Part shown: positions 24,531 through 29,554 of the stretch, one piece after another | Layout: each line of letters opens with the position of its first letter | Position numbering within the stretch: position 1 is the first letter of the stretch | Assembly (NCBI GenBank): GCA_031285085.1 | Contig: JAITWW010000115.1 | Location: 1-29,554 of the forward strand | DNA: 29,554 nucleotides | Origin: Candidatus Methanofilum arcanum | GTDB lineage: Archaea; Halobacteriota; Methanomicrobia; Methanomicrobiales; Methanospirillaceae | Reading direction: 5' to 3' | Translations under genes and position numbers: made by a program | The notes under the pieces: generated by a model | Told to the model about the DNA's origin: nothing | The model's database searches: none | What the model saw: only the letters and a program-made list of their open reading frames with translations

Positions 24531-24577
24531 TCAATATCGCTTCCACTGTCCGATTCAGCAGACAATGTTTGCTGAAT

Positions 24578-25621
24578 TTACCCTGTGTATTGTTCAAGAG
24601 TGACAAAGCGGTCAAAGTCACTTTCAAAGATGTGGTCTTGAATGATGCGGTACTTTTCAAATTCGGTCAATGCATGCAATTTGGCTATCTCAGCCGAAAC
24701 TTTTCCAGCATCTTTCAGTAAGCCATACTCGAACATCTCTATAAATCTGTTCAACCGGGTTTCCCAGTCCGCCATAGTCATCGGGATGTTGCGAAGAGCC
24801 ATATTTTCGCCGAAATCAATGTATGCGGATACCATACGCTCCATTTGCTCAAGTTCAAACTCTGTGAGGTAATTTTTTGCAATAACAACGTCCGCCTTGT
24901 GGATTTTTCCGCTTGGCGCGCCCTCCCATGTTGTTAAGCCCATATATGGTCGTTCAGCGCTAGCACGCTCGACAACCATTTCCGCCGCTGTCTGTCCGTG
25001 GATGGCATAGTGCATTTTGTTCTTTATTGCGGCAAAAAACCGTATTGTCACCGCCGCCGTTTTGTCGTAGTCAAGCGCGGTGGCGTAAAGGTCGGTTGTT
25101 TTCTGATAAAACTTTCGCTCCGACATTCGTATCTCACGAATTTTTTCAAGCTGCCGCTCAAAGTATTCCTTTGTTAGAACAGAACCGCCACTTTTTAGAC
25201 GCTCCACATCCATAACCCACCCCTGAATGGTGTAGTCTTTGACTATGGCGTTCGCCCATTTGCGGAACTGAACAGCGCGTTCGTTGTTCACCTTGAATCC
25301 GACCGCGATAATCATTTGCAGATTGTAATGCTCTACTTCGCGCGAAACCTCGCGACCACCCTCGTTTTGAACTATAAAGTATTTCTTTATAGTTGCCTCG
25401 CGGTCAAGTTCACTGTCTAAGAAAATTTTCTTTATGTGCTGACCTATATTCTGAACGCTGACGTCATAAAGCACAGACATCATTTTCTGCGTCAGCCAAA
25501 TGTTTTCGTTCTCATAGCGCATTTCAAAGCTCTGCTTATTATCACCCGTAGCTGCTACAAATGTCAGGTATTCCGCTGCAGAACTGCGGATTGTTATTTT
25601 GCTTTTCTTCTTTGCCATCAT
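24578..25621 (-). CDS. RhuM-family protein, slightly truncated
   Basis: A 347-residue member of the Virulence_RhuM family, often found inside restriction-modification islands. Function is not established. Visible family stretches are IWLTQKMMSVLYDVSVQNIG in the N-terminal helix-turn-helix-like part, VEHYNLQMIIAVGFKVNN and VQFRKWANAIVKDYTIQG in the middle, and KYRIIQDHIFESDFDRF at the end. The start is one of two adjacent ATGs behind GTGAGGATG. The first overlaps the stop of the mod-like end upstream (ATGA). The TAA at 24578-24580 is followed in frame by 16 more codons up to a TGA overlapping the res start, so the protein seems to have lost its natural tail. Base composition looks richer in CpG than the flanking core genes, fitting recent transfer. 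Confidence 0.82.
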   Translation of the reverse strand: MMAKKKSKITIRSSAAEYLTFVAATGDNKQSFEMRYENENIWLTQKMMSVLYDVSVQNIGQHIKKIFLDSELDREATIKKYFIVQNEGGREVSREVEHYNLQMIIAVGFKVNNERAVQFRKWANAIVKDYTIQGWVMDVERLKSGGSVLTKEYFERQLEKIREIRMSERKFYQKTTDLYATALDYDKTAAVTIRFFAAIKNKMHYAIHGQTAAEMVVERASAERPYMGLTTWEGAPSGKIHKADVVIAKNYLTEFELEQMERMVSAYIDFGENMALRNIPMTMADWETRLNRFIEMFEYGLLKDAGKVSAEIAKLHALTEFEKYRIIQDHIFESDFDRFVTLEQYTG

Positions 25622-26022
25622 ATCATCCTCACATTCGTATTCTGCGAAAGAAGCTTGAAAATTTCAAAGACGTTTATATTTTCTGATGAACAGGTGAAAC
25701 CGCTGTCTCGGAAAATGGAACAGCAGGGCTTCTGTTCGGCAATCCCACAGGTAGCCTTTTCGCTGAGGCATTCCTCAAAGCAATCAATCAAGTCACCCTC
25801 TTTATAGGTCTTTTCGTGGGTATGCACCAGTACTTTTATATCGGCAATGGAGACAGGTGCTTTACTAAAACAGGTGAAATCTTTTGCCTGAGTCAGGGAG
25901 TTTTGCCCTAAACCGGAATCTATCATATAAGTCAGGGTGTGTAACAGTTGACCCGCAAACACATTACAGACCATGTTTGCCGCGTTTTCCTGAAAAAGCT
26001 GATGCCTGAATTGCAGTTTCAC
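25618..26022 (-). pseudogene. Chimera: type III res start joined to mod end
   Basis: A 134-residue frame starting at a GTG. Residues 1 to about 56 (KLQFRHQLFQENAANMVCNV, then TYMIDSG and DFTCFSKAPV) resemble the N-terminus of a type III Res subunit. From about residue 72 (EKTYKEGDLIDCFEECLSE, IFRDSGF, INVFEIFKLLSQNTNVRMI) it resembles the C-terminus of a type III Mod methyltransferase. A normal locus has mod before res, so this order can only be a rearranged remnant. It lacks helicase, nuclease and methylase motifs. It shares its start with the other res fragment, so two res starts exist in 1.6 kb. It is ATGA-coupled to rhuM. Confidence 0.68.
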
Positions 26023-26108
26023 TTACTGTCTCCCCCGCCGGATAAAGCAGTTTCCTTAAGTTGTGACTCTGCGAACTCCATCTCTCTTTCGACTCGTTGC
26101 ACTCTCAT
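26019..26108 (-). pseudogene. C-terminal remnant of an unknown protein
   Basis: A 29-codon frame beginning MRVQRVEREMEFAESQLK and ending GGGDSK, whose TGA overlaps the GTG of the chimera (GTGA). The frame is open a few codons further upstream (LLNHFG) and then hits a stop. The glutamate-rich helix and tight coupling suggest the end of a real gene that once preceded res, but I cannot name the family. Further upstream, 26109-26378, I see only AT-rich promoter-like sequence. Confidence 0.35.
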
Positions 26109-26287
26109 ACCAAAATGATTAAGTAGTTACCGATTTGTTCTGTTGAAATTATGCAACACAGCAGTCCAAACAAAAGCCTTGTCTTATCTGCGAGTTATAT
26201 ATATGGAAGATACAGTTTGAGAACCAAGTATGTGTATATATGTGCGTATAACTGAACATATAGCAGAATGCAATGGTGCTTTGACCG

Positions 26288-26299
26288 CATTATATGCTC
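26288..26299 (+). promoter_or_regulatory. Candidate TATA box of ileS
   Basis: CATTATATGC lies about 85 bases before the TTG start of ileS; a second candidate, TTATATATATGG, is at 26195-26206. Either would give an untranslated leader, which fits the visible ribosome-binding site. Which is used cannot be told. Confidence 0.3.
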
Positions 26300-26378
26300 A
26301 TGGAATACTCTTGCATCTCATACTTGAGCTGCAGGATGAACGTAGTCTGTAATAGACTGATAGACCGAGGGATACGGC

Positions 26379-29300
26379 TTGTTGGAAGTAACCAGTAATT
26401 ACGTAGCGAAAGACGTAGAAGCAAAAACACAACAATTTTGGAAAGATAAGAAAATATATCCGCGTATCAAGGCACAGTACAGTGATGGTATTCCTTGGGT
26501 TTTTATTGACGGGCCTCCATATACCACAGGAGACATTCATATTGGTACCGCATGGAATAAGATCATAAAAGATTCTGTTCTGCGATATCGAAGAATGCTT
26601 GGATACAATGTTTTTGATCGCGCTGGGTATGACATGCATGGTCTGCCAATTGAGGTGAAGGTAGAGTCTCTGCTTGGGTTTCATAATAAACGTGATATCG
26701 AAGCATATGGTGTTGAAAAGTTTATTCAGAGCTGTGAAGAGTACGCTGTCAAGCAGAAAAAACTCATGGATACCCAGTTTGAAGCACTTGGAATCTGGAT
26801 GGATTTTGAGGGTGCGTATCAAACAATTACACCCGACTATATCGATGCAGCATGGTGGATACTCAAAATAGCAGAAGAGAAGGGACTTCTTGAAAATGGC
26901 TACCGCGTTGTGAACTGGTGTCCACGCTGTGGAACAGCGATTGCAGATTCAGAGGTTGAGTACTGGGATGAAAAGGATCCATCTGTGTATGTAAAGTTCC
27001 CAGTCACAAAGGGGGATGAAGAGCAAGAGGCTGAGTATCTTGTGATCTGGACAACAACACCATGGACTCTGCCCGCAAACGTGGCGGTTGCGGTTGGTGA
27101 GCAGTATACTTACGCAAAAGTGAAAGCAGAGAAAGATGGAGTTATTGAATATCTGTGGATTGCGGAGGATCTTGCCGAGCAGGTCTTAAAGAAGGGGAAA
27201 TATCGATCATTTGAAATCTGTGAGACACGGACTGGAAAGCAGCTGGCAGGAATGGTCTATCATTCTCCCCTTGTATCATCAGTTCCTCATCAGGCAGAGA
27301 TTCACCACCAGGTCTATGTAGCAGAGTTTGTAGAGATGGATAACTCTGGTATGGTACATATTGCACCTGGTCATGGATGGGATGACTATATTCTTGGAAT
27401 CAAAGAAGGTCTTGAAATTTTCTGCCCTGTTGATGGTGCTGGAAAATTTACAAAGGATGCAGGGGTATTTGAAGGTCTTAGCGTTCGAGAAGCAAATGAG
27501 ACCGTATGTGAGGCTCTTGGCAGTTATTTGCTTTCAAAGCTTGATGTTTCCCATCGATATGGTCATTGTTGGCGCTGTAAGACACCAATTATCTTTCGTG
27601 CCACAGAACAGTGGTTTTTAGCCATTCCAAAGGTCAAAGAAATAATGTTGGCTGAGATTAAAGCCACGACATGGTACCCAGACTGGGCAGGAAGTGCACG
27701 ATTTCATGATTTTGTTTCAGATGCACGTGAGTGGTGTATCTCCAGGCAACGGTACTGGGGAATTCCAATCCCTGTATGGAGATGTGATTCTTGCACCAAG
27801 CGCCAGGTTTTTGGAACGCTGTCGGAGTTGAATGAGGCAGCAGGTACGAATCTCACAAATCCTCATCGCCCGTACGTTGATGATGTCACGATCTCCTGTT
27901 CTTGTGGAGGGGTGATGAAGAGGGTGCTAGATGTATTTGATGTCTGGTTTGACTCTGGTATGGCAACATGGGCAACCCATGGATTTCCAGGTAAAAAAGA
28001 GGGTTTTGAAAGATATTGGCCAGCAGACTGGATCATTGAAGGGCAGGATCAGACTCGTGGGTGGTTTTATTCTCAGCTGGGTGCGTCTGTAATTGGATTT
28101 CATAAAGCTCCATATAAACAGGTTACGATGCATGGGTTTTTACTGGATCAAGATGGCCGTAAGATGAGTAAGTCACTTGGAAATTCAGTAACACCAAGTC
28201 AAGTTGCAGAGAAATATGGGGTGGATACATTTCGTTTGTACTCACTTTCAGCTGGAGCGCTATGGGATGATCTGAAGTTTAATTGGGAAAATATCGCAAA
28301 TACACATCGTGCATTGAATATTTTATGGAATGTGCACCGGTTCCCACTTCCTTATATGATTATGGATGGCTTTGTTCCTGTTGGTGGGGAGGATGGCACA
28401 TGGGATGAGAGTTATATCCTACGCGAAATTCGTTCTATGCCACTTGAGGATCGTTGGATTATTTCTCGAATAAACTCACTTGCACAGAGTGTCACAAAGG
28501 ATATGAATGAGTATCTGCTTCATAAGGTTACAAGGGCCTTGATTACATTTATCCTTGAAGATCTTTCCCGTTGGTATATTCAGCTGGTGCGTCCGCGTAT
28601 GTGGGATGAGACTGATTCAGATGAGAAGCGGTATGCATATGAGACGATGTACTATTGCCAGCGGATGTTAAACCGATTACTTGCACCATTTACTCCTCAC
28701 ATCGCTGAGGATATGTATCAGCATCTGCGCCTTGAGCATGATCCTGAGTCTGTTCATATGCGGCCCTGGATCTCAGGAAGTCATAAGCTGATTGATGAGC
28801 CTCTTGAAGCATGGATGGAAGTTATTCGAAACTTTGATGAGGCGGTCGCAAATGCCAGGCAGAATGGAAAGAGAAAACTCAGGTGGCCAGTAAGGCGTGT
28901 TGTAGTTGCAGCAGAGACTGATATCGTAGAGGAGGCTTTTTCTTCACTTGTAGAGATTGCACGTACCCGTGCAAATGCCTATGTGGTAGAGGTTGTTCGA
29001 GGAAAGTGGCAGGAGTTGAGCTGCACTGCTGAGCCATATATGAAAAAGATTGGTCCTGAGTTTGGAAAGGAGGGGCCACGGGTGAAGGCACTCATAGAGG
29101 CAGCAGATGGTCCAGCCTTGCAAGCAGAGCTGAAAAAGAATGGAGAGACAGTACTTCGAGATGGAGACACTGGATTTTTCATCACAAATGAACATGTGAA
29201 TTTCATTGACAGTCTGCCAGATGGCGTGTTTTCGGCATCAATGGATGGTGCAACGGTGTATGTAGATACAACATTAACTCCTCAGATCGAAGCTGAAGCA

Positions 29301-29554
29301 TATGCTCGTGAACTGATTCGGCGGATTCAGGATATGCGAAAGCAGCTGAGTTTACATGTTGATGAGTGTATTGAGCTTGATGTTGTACTTGATGATGTTC
29401 GAATAGCAGCACTGGTTGATAAGCAGATGCAAGAGCTTATCGCGAGAGAGGTTCGAGCAACAGAGTATGTGTTTTATGACAAACATGGACTTCGTCCACC
29501 CGAAAAGCTCTCGCAGATAGATAAGGATTGGGATATTGAAGGAGTGAGTGTGAC
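26379..29554 (+). CDS. ileS: Isoleucyl-tRNA synthetase (3' end beyond window)
   Basis: Class I aminoacyl-tRNA synthetase that charges tRNA-Ile, with the large archaeal/eukaryotic-type layout. The frame is open for 1058 codons to the window end with no stop. It starts at one of two adjacent TTG codons (26379 or 26382) behind GAGGG, giving MLEVTSNYVAKDVEA. The ATP-binding motif is in GPPYTTGDIHIGTAW (HIGT variant, from residue 54), and the second signature KMSKS starts at K595. Likely zinc-binding pairs appear as NWCPRCG and GHCWRCK, and WCISRQRYWGIPIP is the family block before KMSKS. The last visible residues, KDWDIEGVSV, resemble the usual final strand, so only a few codons are probably missing. 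Confidence 0.96.
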   Translation, partial: MLEVTSNYVAKDVEAKTQQFWKDKKIYPRIKAQYSDGIPWVFIDGPPYTTGDIHIGTAWNKIIKDSVLRYRRMLGYNVFDRAGYDMHGLPIEVKVESLLGFHNKRDIEAYGVEKFIQSCEEYAVKQKKLMDTQFEALGIWMDFEGAYQTITPDYIDAAWWILKIAEEKGLLENGYRVVNWCPRCGTAIADSEVEYWDEKDPSVYVKFPVTKGDEEQEAEYLVIWTTTPWTLPANVAVAVGEQYTYAKVKAEKDGVIEYLWIAEDLAEQVLKKGKYRSFEICETRTGKQLAGMVYHSPLVSSVPHQAEIHHQVYVAEFVEMDNSGMVHIAPGHGWDDYILGIKEGLEIFCPVDGAGKFTKDAGVFEGLSVREANETVCEALGSYLLSKLDVSHRYGHCWRCKTPIIFRATEQWFLAIPKVKEIMLAEIKATTWYPDWAGSARFHDFVSDAREWCISRQRYWGIPIPVWRCDSCTKRQVFGTLSELNEAAGTNLTNPHRPYVDDVTISCSCGGVMKRVLDVFDVWFDSGMATWATHGFPGKKEGFERYWPADWIIEGQDQTRGWFYSQLGASVIGFHKAPYKQVTMHGFLLDQDGRKMSKSLGNSVTPSQVAEKYGVDTFRLYSLSAGALWDDLKFNWENIANTHRALNILWNVHRFPLPYMIMDGFVPVGGEDGTWDESYILREIRSMPLEDRWIISRINSLAQSVTKDMNEYLLHKVTRALITFILEDLSRWYIQLVRPRMWDETDSDEKRYAYETMYYCQRMLNRLLAPFTPHIAEDMYQHLRLEHDPESVHMRPWISGSHKLIDEPLEAWMEVIRNFDEAVANARQNGKRKLRWPVRRVVVAAETDIVEEAFSSLVEIARTRANAYVVEVVRGKWQELSCTAEPYMKKIGPEFGKEGPRVKALIEAADGPALQAELKKNGETVLRDGDTGFFITNEHVNFIDSLPDGVFSASMDGATVYVDTTLTPQIEAEAYARELIRRIQDMRKQLSLHVDECIELDVVLDDVRIAALVDKQMQELIAREVRATEYVFYDKHGLRPPEKLSQIDKDWDIEGVSV

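Noticed and set aside
24578..24580. Possible pyrrolysine readthrough of the rhuM stop
   Set aside because: Pyrrolysine is encoded by TAG; this stop is TAA. A nonsense mutation is simpler.
24463..24660. A 65-codon frame across the end of rhuM and the res start
   Set aside because: It is out of frame with both rhuM and res, and those two frames carry the recognisable family sequence.
26343..26359. Small inverted repeat AGTCT-GTAAT-AGACT before ileS
   Set aside because: A five-base stem is expected by chance in AT-rich DNA and has no T run or other sign of a terminator or operator.

Overview
The window is chromosomal DNA from a hydrogenotrophic methanogen, most likely order Methanomicrobiales. 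It carries a nearly complete Eha-type energy-converting hydrogenase, formylmethanofuran dehydrogenase subunits D, B, A and C, a separate ATP-pyrophosphatase GMP synthase subunit (the archaeal arrangement), a siroheme-type sulfite reductase-like protein with built-in ferredoxin domains, and an archaeal isoleucyl-tRNA synthetase. Gene starts combine Shine-Dalgarno sites and ATGA stop/start overlaps with archaeal TATA boxes. The genus cannot be fixed from the sequence alone.

Layout. (1) 1-2195: the 3' end of an unidentified + strand gene, a family-4 glycosyltransferase (-), then a broken gut-bacterium-like pair (frameshifted DUF3791 gene and truncated HipA-like kinase). (2) 2196-14066, all on the - strand: one apparent operon read as eha membrane subunits -> ehaN/ehaO hydrogenase core -> four-cluster polyferredoxin -> fwdD-fwdB-fwdA-fwdC. 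Most junctions overlap by ATGA or lie within about 60 bp. H2-derived electrons pushed uphill by Eha would reduce ferredoxin, which Fwd uses to reduce CO2 to formylmethanofuran. The slot expected for ehaL holds an internally deleted ABC exporter. (3) 14067-14291: divergent promoter region with a perfect tandem 12-mer. (4) 14292-15176 (+): sulfite reductase-like protein. (5) 15226-17677 (-): FecCD/BtuCD-type importer genes without a binding protein, and a small adenylate kinase. (6) 17697-24124 (-): hisC, two argD copies, guaA (ATPase subunit) and pyrG. The two argD genes come from a tandem duplication of about 1.45 kb whose breakpoint survives as a guaA 3' scar joined to a hisC 5' scar. (7) 24253-26108 (-): remains of a horizontally acquired type III restriction-modification locus. 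These are a res-start/mod-end chimera, an almost complete rhuM gene, and a second res start cut by the 5' end of a group II intron. (8) 26379-29554 (+): ileS, running off the window end.

The two foreign scars, HipA/DUF3791 and type III R-M/group II intron, lie in the gaps beside core metabolic operons. With the argD duplication and the ABC exporter deletion they suggest a genome under active rearrangement and gene decay, but this is inference from one window. I saw no tRNA, rRNA or CRISPR array.
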